Shown piece after piece: positions 55,690 through 64,000 of a stretch of 64,000 nucleotides of DNA. The notes under the pieces are model-generated. The model made no database searches, had not been told where the DNA came from, and saw only the letters and a list, made by a program, of their open reading frames with translations. Both the position numbers and the translations under genes were made by a program. The number at the start of each line of letters is the position of its first letter. Within the stretch, counting starts at the first letter, position 1. Location: assembly GCA_963969495.1 (NCBI GenBank), contig OZ018324.1:137884355-137948354 (forward strand), in the 5' to 3' direction. The DNA comes from Ceratothoa steindachneri (taxonomy: Eukaryota; Arthropoda; Malacostraca; Isopoda; Cymothoidae).

Positions 55690-57495
55690 ACGAAACAAAA
55701 TATATAATACTAATAATTTACTTAATTAAGAGATGATATTAAACGATGAATGAACTTTTTCAATAAACCATAAACTTTATACAATCCTGAGCTAATCTTA
55801 AAATTAGAGTACTAATTATAATGGTGCATTAACTTTCTTTCATTTAATGTAATATTTGACATGAAAATATTAGTCTAGCAGAATTCTAATTAAGGATGTC
55901 ATATTTACGGTTATCTGAATTTAAAAAAACTGTTGAGTTGCACTACTCTTATATTATATTTATGTTTATTTTATTGCGATCTTAAAAGTTCCATTTACAT
56001 ACCCAACTTACTCGTATGCTGAAAGTAAAGGATGAAACCATCTTTTCTTGCCAAATATTTTCCTATCTCAAGGAGCACTATCTTCAAAGAGGATATTTTT
56101 TATATTTGCACATTTTACTGACGTGTCATTTGAACCAAACATATTTTTCTTAGCAGCAACATAAATCATCTGATTAGATCACATCCCTTAACACTACATC
56201 ACCACTCATTTTCTAAATTTATTCATAATTAAGAAATGACCTTAGTGAGAAAACTAAACTTATTTCCTTTATTTCACATCTTTTATTCTGCAATATTTGT
56301 ACAACATATTAAAAATTATATTACAATGCAATAAACATTTTTTTAAATTAAATATGCAGTGAAATATGTAATATAATTATGACTTAGATCTGTGATGATT
56401 TGGAGGCGCATATGTGGCAGTTTTATCTGTGCCGCCGGAAATTGGGGTTCTTGCTCCATTGGCGCTCCTGAGTTTGCAGCTGCGTTGGTGGCCTTCAGTT
56501 CGTGACTTATATCTCTTAAAAGCTTTAAGCTGGCACCAGTAAACTATGCTCAAACCAAGGACAAATCTGCACTCTCGTTGGGATAAGAATGTATAGGCCT
56601 TGGCGTTCCTCTGATTAAACATAATTTTGTTGGGCGTAAATGGTGCCGTTCCTTTAGTCACGTTGCGTTTTACGAAGATATTGCTTTTATTGTGGGCTGC
56701 AGACATGGAGGTAATTTTGGCTGAGAAATTTCTGCGCAGTCGTCTCGAAAATTTTAAGTCGTAAAATCGGAGAATCAGAAAATAGCGAACGGGACCGAAA
56801 ATAATTATAATTGGTGGTAGCATTTAATTTTAACCTTGATTTTGCGCTAATTTGCCAGGTGTACTTATGTATTAGACCTCGTTGTATGTATATGATTCAA
56901 TTAATTCGGATATCTCTCTTTTACTCTTTAGAGAGAGAGAGAGAGAGAGAGAGCGCTCGTACGTATGTACCTGCATATCTCCTCAATGGAAATCACAGCT
57001 GGAGGACCAATCTTGAGCAAATTTTAATAAGGGGATATGATAGGACCCAACTTAGGTTTTTGCCTATTAATATATGGGCAAAAAATGTAAGGTGTACCCT
57101 CTAAGAGCCCAAAATGGGGTTTATATGTACTAAAAATGTTCACATTGATATATATATATCCATTATGAAAATCAAATCTAGTCTTGATCAATCTTTCACG
57201 ATGTGATAGGTTTGTACCTAGATTAGTTTTAGAGTTATTAATATATGGGTTAAGGGGGCAAAGTCCACCCCATAGAGGCTAAAAGTAGCGTTTCTATGTA
57301 ATAATTTTTTTCACGTTGACTTATTTTGAAAAATTTCATTAAGAAATATTATAGGGAATCAAAAAGCATTTTAGGTAGAGCTATAAAGTGCGTAAAGAGG
57401 AATATAATAGATTCTCCAATAGTCAACTTGAGTTAACAAATCTAAACTTACATCTGACCTGATCTCTATATTGCTCAATATTGTGCAATAGTTGA

Positions 57496-57498
<3 letters not shown>
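55690..57498. other. AT-rich region; one unassigned open frame at 56377-56823 (-)
   Basis: The minus-strand frame 56377-56823 has 148 codons, begins MLPPIIIIFGPVRYFLILRF and is rich in basic residues later on. Its 3' half is more GC-rich than the flanks. I do not recognise it: no domain motif, no paralogue in the window and no clear splice context. The rest of the region is AT-rich with no signature. Confidence 0.3.
56931..56953. repeat. GA dinucleotide microsatellite
   Basis: Eleven to twelve uninterrupted GA units. Confidence 0.95.

Positions 57499-57562
<64 letters not shown>
57499..57562. repeat. AT dinucleotide microsatellite
   Basis: About 32 AT units, one interruption near 57555. It is about 210 bp left of the Helitron remnant. 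Confidence 0.95.
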
Positions 57563-57769
57563 CGAGCATACTTTAGCTATTAAATTAGCTATACCTAATA
57601 CTTTGGTGTGACACATCTGTGATAAATAGTTGAAGTACTTTATTATTGATATATCTTTTGGAAACATTATTAGTACAATTAAGACAGCAAAATTGTTAAG
57701 AGGTAAGCTGATCTGCCTTCAATGAAAAATCAACTCTTTGAATAAAATATTGTGCAAGATTATTATAGT

Positions 57770-58222
57770 TGGTGACAAAATTCTCCCAAATGAGCATTCT
57801 CGACGTTTCAATCCACCTCAGTGCAATTAGTAGCTGCAATTATCACAGGAGAAGAGTTTGTCAAATGTGATATTTTTCTACAACGTCAGACAATAAGCTA
57901 AAACATATATGAGACTCATCCTTCATATGATGCTTTACATTACCCCCTGCTATTTGTCAATAGTGAAGATGAGTGTCATTTTGGAATTCCTCACATTGGA
58001 CCAAATATCCAATTAAACTGTTTCATCCAAGGACATTTATGCTTTCTTCTTATGATTAGAGGAAATTATTTTGAAAACCTTCAGAAAGAAGAAAACCTGT
58101 TCCAGTAGTTTGTTGTAGATACGTATGCAAAGATGGAGTGAGAAAGATTAGCATACACCAAGTCTCACTAATCATATGTACGAGCATATGATGTTGTCAT
58201 GGGTGTAATTGGTCAACCAGAC
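57770..58222 (+). pseudogene. Helitron Rep-domain (Helitron_like_N) fragment
   Basis: One plus frame, broken by TAG, TGA and TAA stops, reads ETHPSYDALHYPLLFVNSED (57915-57975), then LLMIRGNYFENL, ENLFQ, stop, FVVDTYAKME, stop, ERLAYTKSH. This is the conserved N-terminal domain of rolling-circle Helitron proteins (HPSYDALQYPLLF and LFQQFVVDAYAKIE in typical members). The HUH nuclease motif and the helicase are not seen. Upstream, EEFVKCDIFLQ also fits the family. Start and end hairpins were not found. Confidence 0.8.
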
Positions 58223-58726
58223 TTTCTTCAATCATGTTTTCTTGATTTCCAAGATATATGCATGAAAGAACTTTATTTAATATTAATAACAGATTCCAGT
58301 CGATATGATGATGCTGCTGTTTTATATTGTTAGAAACTAAACTAGTGTATGTTATGTTAATTCCTTATTTCTCTATTTTTCTTATAACTGAATTATTGGT
58401 TTTTGAATGAAATGGTATGTAGAGAGGTTATTCTTAGTTCCTTGACAAGATTGTTGAATAGCATATCAAGGTTTCGATGAGTGATTGTAGTGGTGTTGTG
58501 TTATCCTTAGTTACGGATTTCGCAATTTTTATATGGTTGATAGGAGACATTGGTTTATCAATTATTTTCCTGTCACCCTTTTTGAAAACGGTACTTCACA
58601 AAGTTTCAATTATGCCATCGAAATCTTATCTTTCCTGTAAAATGTGAACGATTACCCCTGACATCAAACCTACGGCTTAGAACGACGATTGTAAACCTCA
58701 TGCAGCCTCGAGTGATGATTTTAGCT

Positions 58727-58742
58727 GATTGATTGATTGATT
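58727..58742 (-). repeat. (GATT)4 tail, read as (AATC)4 on the minus strand, 3' end of I-B
   Basis: Four perfect units of a tetranucleotide directly after the 3' untranslated region mark the likely 3' end of the element. Slightly shortened copies of such tails are usual in the I group. Confidence 0.75.
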
Positions 58743-59003
58743 TAATCTGTTTTATGGGTGCTGAAACCCTATAAGGATTATTGGCACCGTGAAATTAGAG
58801 TCAAGATAGTCACCATCACCTCTTCAGTCTAGGAACTCCACTCCTAGACTCAAGAATAAAGAGAAAGGTGGAGTCTGTTAGTATGAGAAGATAAGCTAAA
58901 CTAGACGGTGCCAACAGTTACACAATTATGTATACAAATACTCATATCTATATATGTACATAAATGGATATACAACCTGAAAAAAAATAATAAAAAAAAA
59001 ATA

Positions 59004-59996
59004 TTAAATGTGTCTATATAATGATGTATCTCTTAGAAACTTTAGTACTAGTTCAAATGGGACTGAGAAATTTAGGACAGTAGCATATGAAAATCTTAAG
59101 TTGTTTTCCAAGCAGAAATTTAATAAGGGTTTACGACTTAAAGCATATTCAGGGCATTGAGTTATAGCATGTTCTGGGGTAAGTTGTGTATTGCATTTCC
59201 CACAAAAGTGGAAAAGTGATGGATCAAAGAAGTAGCCATGGGATAGTCTACTGCAACCTAATCTTAGTCTAGTTAGTACGATACTGTCACGACGTGACAT
59301 TCTATAAGGTCTGTTATTGTTTAAATTAGGAATGATTTGGGGGAGAATGCCAATATTTTGGGACCATTCATTTTGCCAGAGGTTGAAGACTGAGGTCTGC
59401 AGCATGCCTATCATTTCTGATACTAAGAACCCCAAGTGTGTCGTATTAGCATTGTGTATTGCTGCTTTAGCTGCTGTGTCAACCACTTCATTATCTTTTA
59501 TACCTGCATGACTAGGAACCCATAAAAAAACAGCTTCCAGGTTGATTTTATGTATATAGTTAATTATACGGTGGATTAAGTAGTGACTTTTTTGTTCTTT
59601 CACAGCTAGCAAACCTGATAGGGAGTCTGAAACTATGAGTAGTTTACAGTTGTCTAGCTTTTGATTTATGTACTTGAGTGAACTCAATATTGCATATAAC
59701 TCAGCAGTAAATATAGAGCAGTGATGGGGCAGTTTGAAGGTCTTTATGGTTTCCCTCCAGCTAAAAGCACATGCTACTCCTTCATTACTTTTGGAACCAT
59801 CTGTGAAAGTTACATTAAAACCTGAGGATTTATATAACTCAATTAATTCTAAGGACAATGTTTGATAAATACATGAAGGAGTGTTGTTCTTAGGGTATGC
59901 AGTTAATGAGAGGTTAAAGTGAACTTTAGTTAGTGTTATATAGCAGTTAGATATTTTTATGGTGTTTAAATCAATGGGGTCATATCGTAAGTTCAT
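59004..59996 (-). CDS. ORF2 C-terminal part: RNase H and zinc-like tail, I-B
   Basis: A frame of 330 codons. RNase H has all four acidic residues: Asp 66 (TFTDGS), Glu 99 (FTAEL), Asp 124 (IVSDSLSG) and Asp 173 (EVVDTAAKAA). A Cys/His tail (FCGKCNTQLTPEHAITQC) follows at about residues 265-285. The ATG at 59996 overlaps the TAA of the RT frame as TAATG, but sequence before the ATG in this frame reads YDLRPHPKPFCGWIKKYI, clearly ORF2-like, so the split is a frameshift near 60060-60070 and the ATG is internal. Confidence 0.9.
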   Translation of the reverse strand: MNLRYDPIDLNTIKISNCYITLTKVHFNLSLTAYPKNNTPSCIYQTLSLELIELYKSSGFNVTFTDGSKSNEGVACAFSWRETIKTFKLPHHCSIFTAELYAILSSLKYINQKLDNCKLLIVSDSLSGLLAVKEQKSHYLIHRIINYIHKINLEAVFLWVPSHAGIKDNEVVDTAAKAAIHNANTTHLGFLVSEMIGMLQTSVFNLWQNEWSQNIGILPQIIPNLNNNRPYRMSRRDSIVLTRLRLGCSRLSHGYFFDPSLFHFCGKCNTQLTPEHAITQCPEYALSRKPLLNFCLENNLRFSYATVLNFSVPFELVLKFLRDTSLYRHI

Positions 59997-61543
59997 TATA
60001 TATTTTTTAATCCAACCACAAAAAGGTTTTGGATGAGGCCGAAGGTCATAGAAATTATACCAAAAGAATTGTAAAATACATATAAGTGTGGGGTGATTTG
60101 CAATACTGAGTACTTTATAGCATATCTTAGCCCTAGCAATATTCTACGAAATTTAAGAGGCATTATATTAGCTTCTGCCTCTAAAAAATCAACTCTGGTA
60201 CAATTTAATGCACCTATAGCTAGTCTAATAGACTTAAATTGTATTCTATCAAGTTTTAATAGGTTGCTTTCTGATGAGGTATGGTATAGGAAAGAGCCAT
60301 AGTCTATTTTGCTTCTAACAAGGGATTTATATATATGTAATAGATGCATTCTATTTGACCCCCAGTTTGTATTTGCAAGATATTTTAGGAGCAAAATGCT
60401 AGATTTACATTTCTCTATTAATGACGTAATATGAGCTTTCCAAGTTAGTCCCTGATCTAATACCATGCCCAAGTATTTATGAGTTTGCATGTAATTAATA
60501 GGGTAATTTAATATTATCAGTTCTGGCAAGTTATGTTTCTTAGGGCGTTTTGTAAAAATTATACACTTAGTTTTAGTAGGAGAAAATGTGGTGCCCCATT
60601 TTTGTGACCAGTCAGATATAGAATCCATGATTTTTTGCATCTGGTTGTGCATTTGATCCAAGTTTTCACCAGATAGCCACACTGCAATATCATCAGCATA
60701 CAAGGCATGGTTTAGGTCTAAATTTTTGAATAAATCATTTAACATGATTGAAAATAGGAGTGGACTTATAACGCTGCCCTGTGGTAAGCCGATTTGTACA
60801 GCAAATTTTTCTGAAGGGAGATTAGCTATTGAAACTCTTATAATTCTAGAGGAAATGAAATTTTTAATAAAGTTGGGGAGGTGGCCACGTAAACCCATCT
60901 TGTATAGTTTTTTATAAAGACCATGGTGCCAAATGGTATCATATGCTTTTTCAATGTCCAGAAAGATTGCCATTACATATTTATTGCAGAGGAACGCCTC
61001 CCTGATGTCACATTCTAAGCGTACCAAACTATCCATAGTTGAGAAGTGCTTTCTGAATCCACTTTGGTAGTATGATAAGTACTTTTTTTCATTAAGGTAT
61101 TTCTGTAATCTAATGGTCAATATTCTCTCTAATGTCTTGCATAAGCAACTTGTCAAGGCTATAGGGTGGTAAGAAGATGGTTCCTGACTTGGTTTCCCTG
61201 GCTTTAAAATAGGGATGAGTAAACTCTCTTTCCATGTATCTGGATAGGTATTATTTAGAAATAGGTGATTGTAGAAATTTAAGAGATTATGTTTATTTAG
61301 GTTACTAAGATTTGCTAGGAAGGGATATATTATGTCATCCATGCCAGGAGAGCTTGGTTTGTTTTGGGGAATAGCTTTTTCTAATTTATATAATGTAATT
61401 GGGCAGTTATATTCCTCATTGTTAGATACCCCAAATGAAATTTCATTAAATTCAGCCTCCACCATAGTGTATACAAAGGGTTCTATGTAGGAGTGAATAC
61501 TGCTAATAGTAGCAAAGTGGCCGGCTAATATTTGGGCAGTCAC
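59996..61543 (-). CDS. ORF2 reverse transcriptase, I-B
   Basis: A frame of 515 codons covering the linker and the complete RT. Visible are MDDIIYPFL, PILKPGKPSQEPSSYHPIAL and SCLCKTLERILTIRLQKYL, then Asp 196 in IFLDIEKAYDTIW, VQIGLPQGSVISPLLFSIML and the active site HALYADDIAVWL (YADD at 282-285), and the thumb YLGMVLDQGLTWKAHITSLI. The displayed start is an internal GTG; the true frame continues upstream after a one-base deletion near 61577. The last 20 or so residues are out of frame. Intact catalytic residues. Confidence 0.92.
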   Translation of the reverse strand: MTAQILAGHFATISSIHSYIEPFVYTMVEAEFNEISFGVSNNEEYNCPITLYKLEKAIPQNKPSSPGMDDIIYPFLANLSNLNKHNLLNFYNHLFLNNTYPDTWKESLLIPILKPGKPSQEPSSYHPIALTSCLCKTLERILTIRLQKYLNEKKYLSYYQSGFRKHFSTMDSLVRLECDIREAFLCNKYVMAIFLDIEKAYDTIWHHGLYKKLYKMGLRGHLPNFIKNFISSRIIRVSIANLPSEKFAVQIGLPQGSVISPLLFSIMLNDLFKNLDLNHALYADDIAVWLSGENLDQMHNQMQKIMDSISDWSQKWGTTFSPTKTKCIIFTKRPKKHNLPELIILNYPINYMQTHKYLGMVLDQGLTWKAHITSLIEKCKSSILLLKYLANTNWGSNRMHLLHIYKSLVRSKIDYGSFLYHTSSESNLLKLDRIQFKSIRLAIGALNCTRVDFLEAEANIMPLKFRRILLGLRYAIKYSVLQITPHLYVFYNSFGIISMTFGLIQNLFVVGLKNI

Positions 61544-61575
61544 AAATGGGTCAGAAGTAAAGTTACTGCCAGATT

Positions 61576-61760
61576 TTAATGTGACGAGTGGATGGGTTTA
61601 TGTCCTTTTGTAAGTCTCCCTATCTTATCCCAAACTTCTGCTGTATGAGTGTTATGATTAATAGTTTGTACGAACCTTCTCCAAGAGAGACGTTTCGATA
61701 ATCTAATTACCCTTCTGGCTAAGGCTTTAGCTTTATGATATAACAGTAAAGACTCTGGAT
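61576..61760 (-). CDS. ORF2 linker segment between endonuclease and RT, I-B
   Basis: About 60 codons read KYMNPESLLLYHKAKALARR and WDKIGRLTKGHKP, the basic linker. It continues the endonuclease frame after a missing A in the homopolymer near 61790 (eight A's on the minus strand, nine would restore the frame), and leads into the RT frame through another missing base near 61577. The small size is explained by these two lesions. Confidence 0.8.
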
Positions 61761-62681
61761 TCATGTACTTCTTAAATAGTTTATAAGCTTTTTTTTAACT
61801 TTTATTGCATAGGCACAACTATCATTCCACCAGGGATTGTTATATTTAGGGAATATTCTTGTGTATGACTTTGGTATGGTTTTGGCTGCACATTTGGTGA
61901 TAGCAGAGGTTACTAGAAGGCAAGCATCATTTGCATTAAGTGAAATATTGACTTTTGGAATTTGTAGCTCTTGATGAAATTTTTTTAAATTACCTTTATA
62001 TAGCCATTTGGGCCTGGTATTATACTTCATTTCATACATCGTTTCCATAATTATGGGGAAGTGGTCACTATCATAAAGATCTGGTAGTACTTTCCACTCT
62101 AAGTTTAGTTTTAAAGAATGGGAGCATAGAGATATATCTATATGAGAAAAGTGTCCTCTAAATTCATTGCAATAAGTTGGGGCCTTTAAGTTTAGGATGT
62201 ATAAATTTGCTTCTTCAATAAAATCTGTTATTTTATTTCCTCTAGGACAGCATTCTGATGAGCCCCACAGGTAGTGATGTCCATTCAAATCTCCAGATAT
62301 TAATACTGGTGGAGGAAGTTGGTTATAAAGATTCATTAAGTCTTGTGTAGTTAAAGGGAATCTTGGAGGTATATAGATTGAACAAATTGTGAATTTTAAA
62401 GATGGTAAATTAATTCTAGCTGCTATAGCTTCCAGATCAGAGGTGATATTTAAAGTTACAAATGGTACCCAGGAGGCTATGGCAAGTAGAACTCCTCCTC
62501 CATTACGGCTTCTGTCTTTTCTTAAGATGGAATATCCTTTTAAAGAAATGTTTTGCTCTATTCCTAACCTTGTTTCTTGTAGCATTACAATTGATGGGGA
62601 ATACTCATTTAAGATCATCTGCAAGAATGGTAACCTAGTTGTATAACTGCGTATATTCCACTGACATATTCTAAAGTTCAT
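61761..62681 (-). CDS. ORF2 APE endonuclease, I-B
   Basis: A frame of 306 codons starting with ATG at 62681, only 23 bp after the ORF1 stop. MNFRICQWNIRS gives the active-site Asn, MLQETRLG the Glu at 36, RNGGGVLLAI and CSIYIPPRFP follow, then VLISGDLNGHHYLWG (Asp 131, Asn 133), GHFSHIDISLCS and LYDSDHFPII (SDH 205-207). All catalytic motifs of the exonuclease-endonuclease-phosphatase fold are present and correctly spaced. The last ten or so residues are out of frame after the A-run near 61790. It nicks target DNA in the life cycle of the element. Confidence 0.93.
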   Translation of the reverse strand: MNFRICQWNIRSYTTRLPFLQMILNEYSPSIVMLQETRLGIEQNISLKGYSILRKDRSRNGGGVLLAIASWVPFVTLNITSDLEAIAARINLPSLKFTICSIYIPPRFPLTTQDLMNLYNQLPPPVLISGDLNGHHYLWGSSECCPRGNKITDFIEEANLYILNLKAPTYCNEFRGHFSHIDISLCSHSLKLNLEWKVLPDLYDSDHFPIIMETMYEMKYNTRPKWLYKGNLKKFHQELQIPKVNISLNANDACLLVTSAITKCAAKTIPKSYTRIFPKYNNPWWNDSCAYAIKVKKKLINYLRST

Positions 62682-62703
62682 TGTCTATATATAATTTAAA
62701 CTA

Positions 62704-64000
62704 TTAATCACCAAATAATATTCTGTAACCATCCCTTGAATCAATTTTTTTTGTAAAGCCCATTTTATTAAACACTATAGCCATTTTGTTAACTGCCTGT
62801 TTAGGGGCAATGTTTGCTTCCATGATTTTCTTATATTCTTTAAGGATAGACCATAGGTATTCATTTGAGACATCTACATTATCAACATTATGAGAGTTTT
62901 GTTTATCTTCATTATTAATACTTTTCGCAGGTAGAGATTGTGGTCTAGTAATGGGTAGGTCGCATTGTGTTTCTTTTGTAGCTTTCTCAGTTATATTTTT
63001 TTTCTTGTTATTTGTATATATGTCACTTGCATTTATAGGATGATTTTTGAAATATACCTGTCAAGCTTCCAAGAAGGATAATTTTTTATCAATTTTTAAA
63101 TGAATAATTTCTTTCTCCCTGATCCACACAGGACATTCCTTAGAATTTCCTAAATGGTTGGGAGAAGAACAGTCAATACATTTAAGAGCTTCCCTTGGAG
63201 CGATACAATCCTGAGAATTATGTTGCTCATTACAATAAAGACATCTAGATTTATTTGTACAGGTCCTACTTCCATGTCCAAAATGCCAGCAATTAAAGCA
63301 CATCAAGGGATTAGGGTAGTGGTTATCAATACTGAACGTAAGGTATCCATAATATAATTTAGAAGGCAAGACATTTCCAGCAAAAGTTAATACTAAACAG
63401 GGGGTAGGGATTCGGGAAGGGCCTTTATTGAGGCGTCTAATTTTCATAACGGACTCATTTTGAATTTTTAATTCATTAAGTAATAATTCTTCCTCAAAGT
63501 ATAGTAGATCAGGTGCATATATGATACCTTGAATAGTGTTTAAATTTTGTGCAACTGAGCATTCTACATCATATTGTCCATTGATAATGGTTTTTGTATT
63601 TAAAAGGGCTGTTGTCTGATCTGAGGATTTTGTATGTATTAAGAGGGATCCTGTTCTGCAATATTTAACCTCGATGACAGGGCCATGACAAATGGATTCA
63701 ACAACTGTTTTAATTGTTAATGGACTTAATTTTGTCAAATTAACTGTTGGAGAACTTAAATAAACCCAAGAAACAAATTTGGGATCAATATTCAATTTGG
63801 GGTCATTTTTGTTTATGGAAGTCACATTTATACTACCTGTATCATTGATCTTACTTTGTGATGTTACAGGAGCTTTATTACTGTGCGTTGAACTATGATA
63901 TATAGCAGGGTAATTCGGGTACTTGTTCGATTTCTCTGAACCAGAAGTTGATGGCTGTGAAGAGAAACGAGAGACAGCTTGGTCAGTCTCTTTGATCACT
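62704..64000 (-). CDS. ORF1 (CCHC RNA-binding protein), I-B, partial, one internal TGA
   Basis: The frame enters from beyond the window and is open to a TGA at 63061-63063. Translation beyond that TGA stays open in the same frame for about 118 more codons to TAA at 62704-62706, so the TGA is an in-frame nonsense change in ORF1, or possibly the real end followed by a chance frame; the former is more likely given its length and charged, helical character. Three knuckles are seen: CFNCWHFGHGSRTC, CLYCNEQHNSQDC and CIDCSSPNHLGNSKEC. The N-terminal part is Ser/Thr-rich. The start is outside. Confidence 0.88.

Larger units (their letters stand above)
58727..64000 (-). mobile_element. I-like non-LTR retrotransposon, AT-rich family I-B, 5' end beyond window
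   Basis: On the minus strand: ORF1 with three knuckles (from beyond 64000 to 62704), ORF2 endonuclease (62681-61761), linker, RT (61543 to about 60065), RNase H (to 59004), a 3' untranslated region and a (AATC)4 tail at 58742-58727. Tetranucleotide tails instead of poly(A) occur in I-type elements. ORF2 is interrupted only by three single-base changes, and ORF1 by one TGA, so it is by far the best-preserved element here. Its AT-rich codon use contrasts strongly with the GC-rich I-A family. Confidence 0.9.

Noticed and set aside
59994..59998. TAATG stop-start overlap between RT and RNase H frames of I-B, suggestive of coupled reinitiation
   Set aside because: The RNase H frame extends upstream of the ATG with clearly ORF2-like sequence (PHPKPFCGWIKKYI), so a one-base frameshift near 60065 explains the split and the ATG is internal.

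Overview
The window looks like a stretch of metazoan genome, most plausibly an arthropod (crustacean or chelicerate). This rests only on its mix of transposons and on long AT microsatellites; no host gene is recognisable, so the species cannot be fixed. Almost everything that can be identified is transposon-derived, largely decayed and partly nested. The unique sequence between elements is AT-rich. A GC- and CpG-rich non-LTR family (called I-A here) stands out as compositional islands.

Layout: 1-125 is an ORF1 scrap of an I-A copy, and 126-6361 is a broken near-full-length I-A copy (A). 6362-10891 is a decayed Ty3/gypsy-type element whose integrase precedes the reverse transcriptase (Gmr1-like order). 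10.9-15.4 kb is AT-rich with no recognised gene. 15390-16814 is a Buster-type hAT fossil with TIRs and a degenerate target duplication. 18.7-19.75 kb holds mariner and Tc1 scraps. 20727-28531 is a complete BEL/Pao element with two 671-bp LTRs, a GTAAC target duplication and a tRNA-Tyr-like primer site. It is split in gag by a 1.2-kb LTR-like repeat (X1) carrying a minisatellite. 28.9-29.6 kb is another Tc1 fossil. 32.1-34.5 kb is an ancient I-A copy (D) with a 395-bp tandem duplication. 35.6-38.5 kb is a Polinton/Maverick fragment (integrase and capsid-region genes) cut off by I-A copy B (38530-42687), which lacks its 3' half. Then come repeat X2, a second non-LTR RT scrap, a second Gmr1-like copy (46.5-48.5 kb), the longest I-A copy C (48541-55283), a tRNA-type SINE head, a Helitron Rep fragment (57.77-58.22 kb), and finally a nearly intact AT-rich I-like element (I-B, 58727 to beyond 64000).

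The genes work together only as parts of each transposon. Gag or ORF1 proteins carry CCHC knuckles for RNA packaging. Pol proteins supply endonuclease or integrase, reverse transcriptase and RNase H. No element is fully intact as read; I-B comes closest, with three one-base frameshifts in ORF2 and one nonsense codon in the visible ORF1.

The broadest pattern is strand asymmetry: about a dozen independent retroelement and DNA-transposon coding remains lie on the minus strand, while only the Polinton, the Helitron, the X repeats and one tiny endonuclease scrap read plus. That would fit an intron of a plus-strand host gene or a uni-strand piRNA cluster, neither of which can be tested from sequence alone.
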